Shown in pieces: positions 22,644 through 32,610 of a stretch of 64,000 nucleotides of DNA. The notes beneath the pieces are model-generated. The model was not told where the DNA came from. It did no database searches and worked only from the letters and a program-made list of their open reading frames with translations. Position 1 is the first letter of the stretch. Every line of letters begins with the position of its first letter. Origin of the DNA: Girardinichthys multiradiatus (Eukaryota; Chordata; Actinopteri; Cyprinodontiformes; Goodeidae). Location of the stretch: positions 21,153,978 to 21,217,977 of the forward strand of contig NC_061818.1 of the NCBI RefSeq assembly GCF_021462225.1. Direction: 5' to 3'. The position numbers and the translations under genes were made by a program.

Positions 22644-24082
22644 GTCATGTGACACATCAAACTTATTGGGAATTTCACAAGAAAAACAATGGTGTGCCTG
22701 GTTTTAACATAACTTTATTCTTTCATGAGTTATTTACAAGTTTCTGACCACTTGTAAAATGTGTTCAATGTGCTGCCCATTGTGTTGGATTGTCAATGCA
22801 ACCCTCTTCTCCCACTCTTCACACACTGATAGCAACACTGCAGGAGAAATGCTAGCACAGGCTTCCAGCATCCATAGTCTCAGGTGCTGCACATCTCGTA
22901 TCTTCACAGCATAGACAATTGCCTTCAGATGACCCCATAGATAAAAGTCTAAGGCGGTCAGATTGGGAGACCTTGGGGGCCATTCAACTGGCCCACGACG
23001 ACCAATCCACTTTCCAGGAAACTGTTCATCTAGGAATGCTCGGACCTGACACCCATAATAGGGTGGTGCACCATCGTGTTGGAAAAACTCAGGGAACGTG
23101 CCAGCTTCAATGCATAAAGAGGGAAACACATCATCATGTAGCAATTTCGCATATCCAGTGGCCTTGAGGTTTCCATTGATGAAGAATGGCCCCACTATCT
23201 TTGTACCCCATTTGGTTTCAACAGTCTTGGAGGGATCTATCCAATGTGGATTAGTGTCAGACCAATAGCGGTGGTTTTGTTTGTCAACTTCACCATTCAC
23301 ATAAACGTTTGCCTCATCAATGAACAAAATCTTCTGCGTAAACTGAGAGTCCTGTTCCAACTTTTGTTTTGCAAATTCAGTACGCCGATCTGGGTCATCC
23401 TCGTTGAGATGCTGCAGTAGCTGGAGTTTGGAAGGGTGCCATATGTGAGTAGCTAATATCCGCCGAAGGGATGTTCGACTAATGCCACTCTCCTTTGACA
23501 TGCGGCGAGTGCTACGCTGTGGGCTCTTGCTGAATGAAGCTAGGACACCCACTGATGTTTCTTCATTAGTGACAGATTTAATGCGTCCACATTTTGGCAA
23601 ATCCAACACTGAACCAGTTTCACAAAACTTACCAAGCAATTTGCTAACTGTAGCATGGGAGATGGGTGGTCTTGTAGGCTGTCTTGCATTGAAATCTGCT
23701 GCAATGACCCGGTTACTGCGTTCACCAGGCATCAACACAATTTCTATCCGCTCCGCACGTGTTAACCTCAACGACATGTCAATGGCTGTAAACAAAGAGA
23801 AACTTGTAAAGAACTCATGAAATAATAAAGTTATGTTAAAACCAACCACACCATTGTTTTTCTTGTGAAATTCCCAATATGTTTGATGTGTCACATGACC
23901 CTCTTCCTATTGAAGGAACAAAAGTTGGATTCAAAATGGCCGACTTCAAAATGGCCACCATGGTCACCACCCATCTTGAAAAGTTTCCCCCCTCACATAT
24001 ACTAATGTGCCACAAACAGGAAGTTAATATGACCAACCATTCCCATTTTATTAAGGTGTATCCATATAAATGGCCCACCCTG
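22644..24082 (-). mobile_element. DD41D mariner-type transposon, left tip missing
   Basis: The right end reads GGCCCACCCTG followed by TA (24083-24084), a mariner-type junction. The inner terminal repeat GTCATGTGACACATCAAAC at 22644 has its inverted partner near 23878-23898, and the inverted homology extends inward to about 22720 / 23824. The outer roughly 180 bp of the left terminal repeat are absent, so this copy could not be mobilised as it stands. It contains one minus-strand transposase gene. Confidence 0.85.
22734..23777 (-). CDS. Mariner-superfamily DD41D transposase, open frame of 347 codons
   Basis: A DDE transposase of the IS630-Tc1-mariner superfamily. The start chosen is ATG at 23777 (MSLRLTRAERIEI). 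A longer frame to 23894 reads through the terminal repeat and is unlikely. Residues about 1-60 contain the first helix-turn-helix with PISHATVSKLLGKF, and about 85-115 the second (MSKESGISRTSLRRIL). Catalytic residues are the Asp of FIDEANVYVNG, of FQHDGAPP and of ALDFYLWG. Forty-one residues separate the last two, a spacing reported for rosa/visitor-type groups, and all three are present. The usual SPDLT is SPNLT here. There are no stops or frameshifts in about 1 kb, so the copy is either fairly young or selected. Activity is unknown. Confidence 0.88.
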   Translation of the reverse strand: MSLRLTRAERIEIVLMPGERSNRVIAADFNARQPTRPPISHATVSKLLGKFCETGSVLDLPKCGRIKSVTNEETSVGVLASFSKSPQRSTRRMSKESGISRTSLRRILATHIWHPSKLQLLQHLNEDDPDRRTEFAKQKLEQDSQFTQKILFIDEANVYVNGEVDKQNHRYWSDTNPHWIDPSKTVETKWGTKIVGPFFINGNLKATGYAKLLHDDVFPSLCIEAGTFPEFFQHDGAPPYYGCQVRAFLDEQFPGKWIGRRGPVEWPPRSPNLTALDFYLWGHLKAIVYAVKIRDVQHLRLWMLEACASISPAVLLSVCEEWEKRVALTIQHNGQHIEHILQVVRNL

Positions 24083-25227
24083 TAGTTTAGAATAAAATAA
24101 TCTAAACCTTTTGTTTTGTTTTATGAGGTTTGGTTTTGTTTATGTTGAAACTCAGCCATCTTAGTGCTAGCAGATTATCTCCTCAGCACATGTGCTCAGT
24201 TTGTGTGTTCTGTGTTTGTGTTTTTTTTTCAAACTTAAGACAAACTTTATTTAAAGGGTGATTTTAAACACAGAAGATCGGCCACAGTGCGCCGTCTACG
24301 TTTATGCATTTTAACCCTCTTATTAATGGTATTTTAAAGGTATGTGTTTCATTCAGATGATAAGCTATAAGCTTCTTTGGTTAGCTTCAACCGCTAACAG
24401 CTAAGAACACGTGCTTGCCTGTTAAAGATCATTTACCCAAAAAGGTTGTTAGTTTTCAATCTAGTAAAATATTCCCTTAAATATTATTTTACTAAACTTG
24501 ATAACTAAGTAACACAATTAAGCCTATTTCTCAAAGATTTGGTTCTTATTCAAAATAATATTTCTTTAAATATTATTTTAATAAATAAAGGCAGCTAATT
24601 AAACACCATTGAGAATTGGTCATCCAGAAGGTTGGTTTTATTCAGCAAGTCATTCTTTAAAATATGATTTTATTAAAATAATGTTTTATCTGATCTTGTA
24701 TTGTGAATGGTTGTCTAAAGGTATACCAATTATTGCCTAAGTTAGTTCCAAGACTGACTTCACTTCCAGATTCTTCAAGATAATCCTTGGTTCTCAAACA
24801 TAAGTAACATTGCATGGTAATGTTCCATCACTCTTTCGGTCATGGTTTTCAACCATCTTTGATCAATTTGTTTATATTGTACATAGCCCATTAGTCTTCG
24901 TTATTCTTTCATTCTGCTTGGTAGTTAGTTGGATGGTTTTAGCATAGTAAAGAGTTTGTTGATTGAAATATGTTTGACTTTGAGTTGACTTATTTTTTTT
25001 TTATAAATTCTTTTATTTTAAGACATTGTGTGAATTCCTTCCATGTGAAAACAGAGTTTTGCTGTTCAATAATATCAGAGCTTGGCTCACCCCTTTCAAT
25101 TTTGTCCTAATACCACCGCCTTATCGGGCTGGTATTCACAGGACAACCCTTAACAGACCAAAATATTATTTGATAAAATATTAAAGTATTAATATTAAAT
25201 AATATATTCATATTCATAATCACAACA

Positions 25228-27271
25228 CCGGATAACTCAAAGGAGTGTAGATTCCTTTCAGTGGGTATCATCCATAAAGAAATTAGGGGTGGGCATAATT
25301 GCTGGAAACCTGAAAGCTGAAATGATTCTAAATGAAACATGTATTTTATTTACTTTCTAAGCAAACTAGAATATCTAGTAACGTTTAATTAGTGAAATCA
25401 ATAAAATGTTTTTTCCTTGTGGTGTTAAATAGCACAGGGGCCATTTTCTCTTAGCTGCTCTTCATAACGGGAAAGACAAGAGGAAATGCTATTGAAGTAA
25501 GGCAGATGTGTATTGATCTTAGTGCTACAACAAAATAGCTACACACTCAAAACTACAGGTAAGGCAATAATTAAAAAGTGTAACACAACTGGAATGGAAA
25601 AAACGAGCGTGGACGTTTTAACTTCACGTGATTATTATTTTCACATGATTTGTTTTTTCCTGTAAAGCATTTACATTTTAAAAGGAGTCTTCTTTGAATT
25701 TTTGTGATATAAAAATTAACAGACAAGGTTGTGAGTCAAAATCAGTACTGAATTTGAAGGAGACAGAAGAACACATATGTATTTTTTTTGTCAATAATAT
25801 ACAGCCATTCTGTGCAGGCAACATGAGAGATTTAAAGTGAAAACAAGCAGCTATTTTCATTCCTGTAAGCTTTTATGTTTGAAATTATTCACTATAATTC
25901 CTACTTTTAAGGATTATGACTTTTAAGCCACAACTGTAGGTTCCAAATACATCAGCAATGTCCATTTGTCCTTTCCTTAATGATTTTCTTGCAACCAAGA
26001 AGTTATCAATCAATAGAGACGCTTATCGTACTGCACATTGTAGCTATGAAGCAGCTTTAATTGTTATTCTTATCATTACAGTAGCACGAATTACAATGTA
26101 TGATGTGAACAGATTTGCTGGAAAAACTGGAGTATATAAGTAGACTCTTTATGTTTAGGGCCGCACTGATGTAATATTGACTCCTGATAAAGATGCATTT
26201 TTGTTTTGGTAATAGGTGGAGTTTTTTTAGTGGCAATTGGTTGTTTTATGATAAAATACTCCTTTGAGCAGTTCTTATCTCTGTAATGAGAGTCATCACA
26301 ATACAATCCACAAGGGAGAAGGGAGTTCATTATTTATGGTTCTTTAAGTGGTGTACTTTCAAGTTAAACTGGTGGAAACTGACTTGTTCTGACAGCCTCT
26401 TTATAAGGCAGCACTTTGACGTCAGGGAATGGACTGACCATGCTGCCAGCAAGAACTCTCTTTTATCCTTCACGCATTTTTTTCTTTTATCTAATTTCCC
26501 CCGGCCTCTTTTGGTTTTTTAAATGAAGTTTCTTTTTCTATTTGGCTGGTTTCAACTTCATTTGTCTGTGTACTGTTTTTTAATAGAGTAAGATATATAG
26601 AGTAAACATAAGATAACTACTAAGCATTTTGAGGATTCTATACCGTTTCTTTCATTCCTTCCGGAGTTTTCATACTTTCACTGTACCTTAATAAAATGTC
26701 AAACATGCACAACAGTCCCAAACGTATGTCCCTAGAGGTGGTGCCTCACCTTGTGTTTCAAGACAACACCACTTATGATTGACATGTCAACACTATTCCT
26801 TATCCCTACAGACAGCAAGTGACACATTGAGTGCAGAGAGGCATACATATATAAAACCCGACCATCTTCACATCAATTTTGGGTTCAGAGTGTCACAGCG
26901 AAATTTATTTTCACAAAAAACTTTGTCATGGTGATTTGTGTCATAGATTTGCCATATTTTTTATACTTCTTTTGTGAATATATTGACTCTGTTTTCTTAA
27001 TGCATGTCAAATTTATCTGTTTTTTAAGCCTCTTTTACAAGGTTATATTTGAACTTCTTATGAAGCGTTCTTTGGTTTAGTCTATATAAGATAGGCAAAG
27101 CATGGAGAACTCTATTTCTTTGCTGCTACAGGAGCCTCCAGACGAGCTGTCGCTTCAAATACTATCAGAAAAAATGGTCAATTTGATGGGATTGCTGTGC
27201 TGAGCCAGGGATCCATTTAAACTTGGTTTTGCACAAAATGTTCCTTTGATTATTTTTCCTGTATTGTCTTA
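25228..27271. other. Non-coding stretch
   Basis: AT-rich, with no gene or transposon recognised. No target duplication of the preceding LTR element could be paired because its 5' end is lost. Confidence 0.4.
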
Positions 27272-28066
27272 CAATGCCTTGCAAAAGTAATCATACCCGT
27301 TGAATGTTATCTCATTCTGTCACACTTCAACCACAAACAAAATTAATAACTGACTGTGAAGTTGTACAAAAATGATACATAATTTTCAGAATGTTATCCA
27401 AATAAAAATTGGAGAAAGGGGGCATGCATATTGTGTGTGGCGGAAACTAAAACTCCACATCACAATGAACACCTGGTATTAACCTGGTGGTGGAAGCTTC
27501 ATGCTGTTTGGAATGATTTTCTTCAGCAAGCTGGTCAAAATTTATAGAAAATGTATAAAAGATAAATTGGAGCTAAATACAAGGCAATCCTGGAAAAGAA
27601 AACTGTTAGGAGCAGCAAAAGACTTGAGACCTTCAGGTTAATGACCTGAAACATACAGCCAGACATACAGTAGAATGGATTAGATCAAAGCATATTCATA
27701 TGTTAGAATGGCCCAGATAGTTCAGACTTAAATCTAATTGAGAATGTAAAGCAAGCCTTGAAAATTGATGACAGATCCCCTCCATCCAATCCAACTTGAG
27801 TCTGAGCTATTATGCAAGAAATAAAAGGCAAATATTTTAGTCTCCAGAGGTGGAAAGCAGGTGAAGATATACTCCAACAGACTTCCAGCTGAAGTTGCAG
27901 CTACAGTTGGTTCTACAAAGGAACAACAGAGAAGGGCTTAATACTAAATAGACACCAAACCACTTTGTCTATCACGCAAAATCTCAATAAAATGCAGAGA
28001 AGTTTGTGTCTTTAAAACAAATAGAGACAAACTTCATGAGATATGAATATTTTTTTCAAGGCACTA
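27272..28066 (+). mobile_element. Degenerate Tc1-like transposon relic with both ends
   Basis: It begins after TA with CAATGCCTTGCAAAAGTAAT and ends with the inverted counterpart ATTTTTTTCAAGGCACTA. In between, the plus strand contains decayed transposase sequence: a WWWKLHAVW-like 'GGGS..WG' region near 27490, AKYKAILEK near 27580, and a stretch corresponding to the SPDLNPIENLW box near 27720-27750. There are many stops. The element is shortened from the usual 1.6 kb. Confidence 0.75.
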
Positions 28067-29290
28067 AATACATGGACTACAATTGAGTATCTGCAACTTT
28101 GCCTTCAGCTTATAGTTCATGAAAAATATTTTAAATCAAATCAGTATTCTCACTGAAATTTGATAACTTGTTACACTAAAACCGATCAGTATCTTAGAAT
28201 TTTAAGTATGAAACATTGGAAAGAACAGTGGAAAAAAAAATACTTTTCACAGAAATGTTGAAGGAAATAAAAGAAAAAGATTCACTTTTTGCTTCTAACA
28301 TCTTAATTAGGACAAGCAAATGACATCTTTCATTCGACATGTTTAAGGTGAAACAAGGACATGCATCTTAAGTAGTTCTTGTTGTTAAGAAATAACACAT
28401 CTATCAATGACATTGTGATAAAGGAGCCTCATGTATTGTTAGGCCCAGATTTGCACTGCACCCTGCAGCTCAGTCTACTATAAATAATATATGGACTTAA
28501 AACAGCTATATTTATTTTTCTTAATATACAGTATGGAGAGAGGTGTTGTTCAAAGTCACCTATGTCAAGAGCTAATTCTAAGCTTAGTTTAAGTTCGAGG
28601 GTAGTTTCTCTTGCAAGCGAGTTCTGGTGTCAACAAGAACAATGTTGCAGTTTATGCGGTTGCTTCAGATGCAGGACAAGTATTGCGGTTTTTGTACTGT
28701 GCTTTTAAACAAAAAACATTAATACAGAAAATAAAAAATGTCTGTACTCAACAAGAAGTAGCAGAAAATGAATACAGACAAAGTATTTCATCTATGAAGC
28801 AGCCCTAATCACTAGTGAATAATGCTTGATGTTTTAAGTGTTATTTTTAAGTGGTTCATTTTGTTTTCCAATTTAACTTTTTGCAATAAATATTCCCTGT
28901 GTGGGTATATTCATCCATGCATATGCCTGTAACAATGACTGCACTCCTTAACTATACTGTCCCGCTCCTCCTGTTTGCTGTCCATGACAAGCTTAGAAAA
29001 ATGGGGATTAAAATCACCATTAAAAACTAAAAATCTCTTACAGGACATTTTTTATAAAAACAACATGGGCAGTCCTAAATTTCTCCATTATGCATCATTA
29101 AACTAAAATAAGTCATGCTCATGGCACATTACCAAAATATTATCTGCCAAATTAACAGTCTCGGCACAAACTAGGTCAAGTTAATTTGTCATTCTTTGTG
29201 AAATAATCTTCACTGTTGTTACCCAGTGTCAGTTTTGACTGGCGGAGGCTCAACGGTTAGTGGAGAGGCATGGCGATAAAATGTGTAGGT
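28067..29290. other. Non-coding stretch
   Basis: AT-rich, no gene or repeat recognised. One open frame of 65 codons at 28611-28808 lacks an ATG start and has no family resemblance. Confidence 0.4.
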
Positions 29291-29362
29291 GGATTTATTG
29301 TCCAAGTGCAGGTCACGTGTATACCAGCCTCAACTGACATTAAAAGCAGCTATATGCCTCTT
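29291..29362 (+). repeat. Short repeat R2, copy 1
   Basis: About 70 bp matching 35320-35395 in the same orientation. Shared strings are GTCCAAGTGCAGG and AAAAGCAGCTAT. It lies immediately before the tRNA-like head of the SINE-like repeat and may be part of it. Confidence 0.5.
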
Positions 29363-29571
29363 ATGGCGCAGTTGGTAGCACTGTTACCTTGCCGCAAGAA
29401 GGTCCTGGGTTCAACTCCTGGCTGGGGGGTCTTTCTGCATGGAGTTTGCATGTTCTCTGCGTGCATTTGTGGGTTCTCTCCGGGTACTCTGGCTTCCTCC
29501 GACAGTCCAAAGACATGCCTCTCAGGTTAATTGGTCTGTCGAAATTGCCCTTAGGTGCGTGTGAATTTGTT
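29363..29571 (+). repeat. SINE-like repeat with tRNA-derived head
   Basis: The head TGGCGCAGTTGGTAGCACTG resembles a polymerase III box A. GGTTCAACTCC (about 29408-29418) fits box B (GGTTCRANNCC), as in tRNA-derived SINEs. The body continues with GGAGTTTGCATGTTCTCTGC, GGGTTCTCTCCGGGTACTCT, CAGTCCAAAGACATGC and TTAATTGGTCTG, a block found in many teleost repeats. It is not a tRNA gene because the cloverleaf is not complete. Confidence 0.65.
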
Positions 29572-29968
29572 TGTGCTGTTGGAGTCATCCATTTTGGTCG
29601 CGCATTTTGACATGCGCAGCTCAACAGACGTTGCTGCTCTGACGTCACCCGGGATTGTAAAACCCGCAGGAAATAAAATTTTGTTGCCATTTTTCGCGTG
29701 TCTCACGGGACGATGCAATGGAGGCACATATCTGGAGAGACAGAAGTCCGCAGGCGAACTTTTTCTCCACAAGGCCATTCCTGGAAGAGCTTGAAATCTG
29801 TCTGATACAAGAAGGTCAGAAGATTCATTCGCCGATCGAAGACCAAGCCAACACCCAGCGCAGGTGAAAACCCACAGCAGTTTTATTTCCAAGGAGATGA
29901 GATTCCTCCTTGTTGATTCAGTCGACTAAACGGTTCTTCATATTTTCCCCTCCTGGACGGAGGTGATG
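29572..29968 (+). repeat. Dispersed repeat R1, copy 2
   Basis: Second copy of the roughly 400-bp repeat seen at 7930-8335, in opposite orientation. In this copy a perfect palindromic CRE-like site TGACGTCA (29640-29647) lies about 70 bases before an ATG at 29714. A CAGGTGAAAA string near 29861 resembles a splice donor. The segment is GC-richer than its surroundings. Protein resemblance was not recognised. It may be a promoter/first-exon module carried by a transposon. Confidence 0.65.
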
Positions 29969-29983
29969 ATCAAGGACGTATGA

Positions 29984-29995
29984 CCCCCCCCCCCC
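29984..29995. repeat. Poly(C) run
   Basis: Twelve consecutive C residues at the junction between repeat R1 and the Gypsy relic. A second run of nine C lies at 31008-31016 in the relic. Confidence 0.8.
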
Positions 29996-30044
29996 ACCCG
30001 TTATTCTTCAGTCGTCAAAGTAATTTTGTTCTTTTTATATTAAA

Positions 30045-30325
30045 TTGGTGCCAGGGCCAGTTGCCAATAGCCCTTATTCAGGTCAAGGGTTGTGATAAAG
30101 TTGCATCTGCCAACTCTCTCCAAAAGTTAATCAATGCGAGGCATTGGATAGGGGTCAAATTTTGAAACAGTATTACGGTACCTAAAATCAATGCAAAATC
30201 TCAAAGAGCCATCCTTCTTTGGTACTAGCACCACTGGACTGCACCATTCACTCACAGAAGGCTCAATGATCCCAAGCTCTAACATGAGCTCAATCTCCTC
30301 CTTGAGCTGCAGGACCAGACTTATC
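30045..30325 (-). pseudogene. Gypsy reverse transcriptase, N-terminal fragment
   Basis: The piece begins LQLKEEIELMLELGIIEPS and continues with CSPVVLVPKKDGSLRFCIDF, VSKFDPYPMPRID and, after an in-frame stop (TAA, about 30138), LLERVGRCNFITTLDLNKG and YWQLALAP. These are the finger and early palm motifs of a Ty3/Gypsy RT. The first catalytic Asp (TTLDLNKG) is present, but the YxDD box and everything after it is missing. The upstream join to integrase (about 30325) lacks the usual linker of more than 100 residues, so an internal deletion has joined the two domains. Confidence 0.8.
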
Positions 30326-31010
30326 ACATAGGACACCACATGTTCACCACATGGACTGGGAACCTCCCATTGTTCTTTCAGAAGGTCCAAAGGCCCCCTC
30401 ACTTGTCGTCCATAAAGCAGTTTGAACGGAGAGAATCTCGTTGAGACCTAGGGAAATTCTTGTTATGCAAACAGCATATAGGGCAGCCATTTGTCCCAAT
30501 CTGTAGCATGTTCTTCAGTGTTTGGTTAAAACAGTCAACGAGTCCGTCTGACTGGGGGTGGTATGGGGTGGTTTTTATACCCTTTCTACCTAACAGCTGA
30601 CAAACCTGCTTTGGAAGACTTGACAAAATTTGTCTCACAGTCTGTAAGGACCTCTTTAGGAATGCTCACTCTTGAAAAAAGATGCAGCAAACAGTTATCT
30701 ACTTGTTTAGCTTTTCACTGATTTTAGGGGGAAAGCCTCAGGATACCGAGTCGCATAGTCACAGATCACCAGAATCTCGCATTTACCAGAGGAGTTCTTC
30801 TCCAGGGGACCTACAACATCCATTCCTATTCTTTCAAACGATGTTTCTATAATAGGTAATGGGTGTAGATGGGCTCAAGTCACACCTCTGTTTGCTGTCA
30901 ACTGTCATGTGTGACATGAAGAACAAAACTGTTGCACCTGTGTGTACATGACTGGCCATACGAACCAACTTACTATTCAATGGAAGGATTTTTGAAATCC
31001 AAGATGACCC
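30326..31010 (-). pseudogene. Gypsy integrase remnant
   Basis: Minus-strand pieces in shifting frames. A zinc-finger part has GGGHLGFQKS, then a WPVMYTQVQQFC-like piece and SCHTxQLTANRGV (31010-30890). The core has FERIGMDVVGPLEKNSSG and ICDYATRYPEAFPLKS (30840-30710), then TDCETNF, followed by GIKTTPYHPQSDGLVDCFNQ (about 30590-30530). The C-terminal part has RGPLDLLKEQWEVPSP (30400-30355). The first acidic residue (GMDVVGP) and the second region are visible. Stops and frame changes make it non-functional. It lies directly downstream of the protease, as in Gmr1-type elements. Confidence 0.8.
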
Positions 31011-31687
31011 CCCCCCACAGAAATGTCTGTGGGAATGTCAAAGTCAAATAAAAGGCCATGTTCCATCTCTTCTTCCACCTCTGTTTTGGCTAAGGCTAAA
31101 AACCTGTCCTTTCTATTTTGAGCTCCTAATGTGGCTGGCTTTACTGAACCTGCTTCCAGTTCTACTTCATAGAATGGTAACTCTTGAAGTGGGTTCTGTG
31201 CTTTCTGTGCTCTGGTAGTAATCAAACTACAGAGGGGAAAAAAAGGTTCTGCCACCGTCATCGTGGGAACTACTTTCTGTGCCCGTACAGCTTGCTGGAT
31301 TCCAAACTGTGTTTCCTCATGACCATTTGTGAGAGTCCAATTATCAGCATCTGTGCTAAACACTAAATAAGTCAAAGTGGGAACATCCAGACCCAAAATG
31401 ATAGCATAGGGCAGCCTTGGAGCCAATGCCAGCGGTGATAAAAATGTCTGGCCTCCTATAGTCAAATACACCTCAGCTACAGGATACTCCATTTCATCAC
31501 CATGAATGCAACTTATCTTTGTCTTAACATCACTCCAAAGCTCTCTCGGCACCAAACTAGAAAGAACCACAGACTTAAAACTCCCTGTGTCTAATAAAGC
31601 CTTTTCACGCTGATCATTTACTAGCACATGTACTGTTCGGGCAGGTTCATGAACAGATGGGACAGAGCTGGTCTGGGAATTGAACAC
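30977..31687 (-). pseudogene. Gypsy aspartic protease region, open for 236 codons
   Basis: Retroviral-type aspartic protease that would cut the Gag-Pol precursor. The active-site triad is in KALLDTGSFKSVV (about residues 33-45). A beta-rich stretch and the second conserved motif YAIILGLDVPTLTY follow (about 92-105). The rest (about 106-225) is a linker with FDFDIPTDIS, and the frame runs into the start of the integrase zinc finger (GGGHLGFQKS). It is the longest undamaged part of the relic. It lacks the gag N-terminus and processing sites, so it is listed as a pseudogene. Confidence 0.75.
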
Positions 31688-31689
31688 AA

Positions 31690-32430
31690 CAGGGGTGGTT
31701 TACACTGCATAGTGGCAGGACATGTGTATTATGTGTGACCTATCCTGTTAACTTATCCCCTGTTGTTGATAACACCTCACGTCCTGCTTTGGAGATGAAT
31801 AGAACTTTTTGGCAGGATTTGGTTTAGCTACAGCAATTGATTTAGTACCAGAGTAATTTCTACTTTGGGCTGTACCACCACCCCTTTCACCCCCATCAGA
31901 CTTACTTCTTCCAACAGGGAAGTTGTCCAGTCCAAGGTTGGTTGCTCTGGTACCCGTCCTTGGTGATAAGAATCTTTCTGCCAAACTTGCAGCCTTTTCT
32001 ACAGACTTTGGGCCTCATTCCCAGATCCACACCTCCAAGTCAGGGTTCACCATCCTCAGAAACTGATCCATGATGCATCAGTTCTGCAGTGTCCTTAACA
32101 GTTGACTGCTCTGGTTTCACCCACTTGTAAAATGTGTCTTTGAGACGTACATAAAGTTATTTTGGTGTCTCACCCCACTGAATGTCCAGGGATTGAAACA
32201 TTTTCCTATAGGTGTCGGCAGTTATCTTATATTTGGTGAGAATGGCATATTTCACCTTGTCATATATGTGAGAATCAGCAATGTCCATCATCACATAAGC
32301 ACTCCGTGCTTTTCCTGTAAGCAGAGGAACCAGCCAGACTGCCCATTCCTGCTGAGGCCAATGGCAGACCAGAGCTATCCTTTCGAAAATTGTTAAGAAG
32401 AGCTCAATGAACAGAGCTCATCATCAGAGG
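31690..32430 (-). pseudogene. Gypsy gag remnant
   Basis: The minus strand encodes capsid-like sequence: FLTIFERIALVCHWPQQEWA, LVPLLTGKARSAYVMMDI, KYAILTKYKITADTYRKMF and SLDIQWGETPK (32400-32165). A stop follows. The basic nucleocapsid part comes next, with a degraded zinc knuckle near DVRCYQQQG (about 31765) in which the second cysteine is lost. The LTGKA...Y and TxExYRxxF motifs are typical of the SCAN-like capsid of vertebrate Gypsy elements. The 5' part of gag is missing where the solo LTR begins. Confidence 0.72.
32427..32430. repeat. Target-site duplication of the solo LTR, left (GAGG)
   Basis: GAGG precedes TGTTGGG, and the same four bases follow CAACA at 35314-35317. Duplications of 4-6 bp are made by retroelement integrases. 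Confidence 0.7.
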
Positions 32431-32610
32431 TGTTGGGACCACACAGCCATGGGTGTTCAACACTAAAACTCCGGTACATACTTTCCTGGAACCTTTCAAA
32501 ATAAAGTGCATTAACCTTCTTCCAGCACAGCCAGGAAATGGGGTAACTGCGGACTTCCTGTGGCGCCAATACCCAAATAAAAGCCCCACCTTTCCACAAG
32601 TCTCCCTCTT

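Larger units (their letters stand above)
22016..25227 (+). mobile_element. 3' LTR (LTR-A), split by a DD41D transposon
   Basis: The LTR begins TGTTGGGACCACAGCC and ends CACAACA, so TGTTG...CAACA forms the usual short inverted ends. Without the transposon at 22644-24082 it measures about 1.77 kb. It aligns end to end with the solo LTR at 32431-35313 (about 1.76 kb without its own insertion). The match continues past the transposon with GTTTAGAATAAAATAATCTA. Comparison with the solo LTR shows that about 17 LTR bases at the left junction are missing together with the left tip of the transposon. Confidence 0.85.
30045..32430 (-). mobile_element. Gmr1-type Gypsy retrotransposon relic (gag-PR-IN-RT)
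   Basis: Reading the minus strand from 32430 down, one meets gag, a zinc-knuckle remnant, aspartic protease, integrase zinc finger and core, then the start of reverse transcriptase. Integrase lies before reverse transcriptase. This gene order is unusual for Ty3/Gypsy elements and is the defining feature of the Gmr1 group first described from Atlantic cod. The relic has several stops and internal deletions, its RT ends near 30050, and no LTR of its own is recognisable. Its gag end abuts the solo LTR at 32431, which is in the opposite orientation. Confidence 0.78.

Noticed and set aside
29363..29430. Possible tRNA gene
   Set aside because: Box A- and B-like strings are present, but the cloverleaf is incomplete and the sequence continues into a dispersed repeat. 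It is a SINE-like head.
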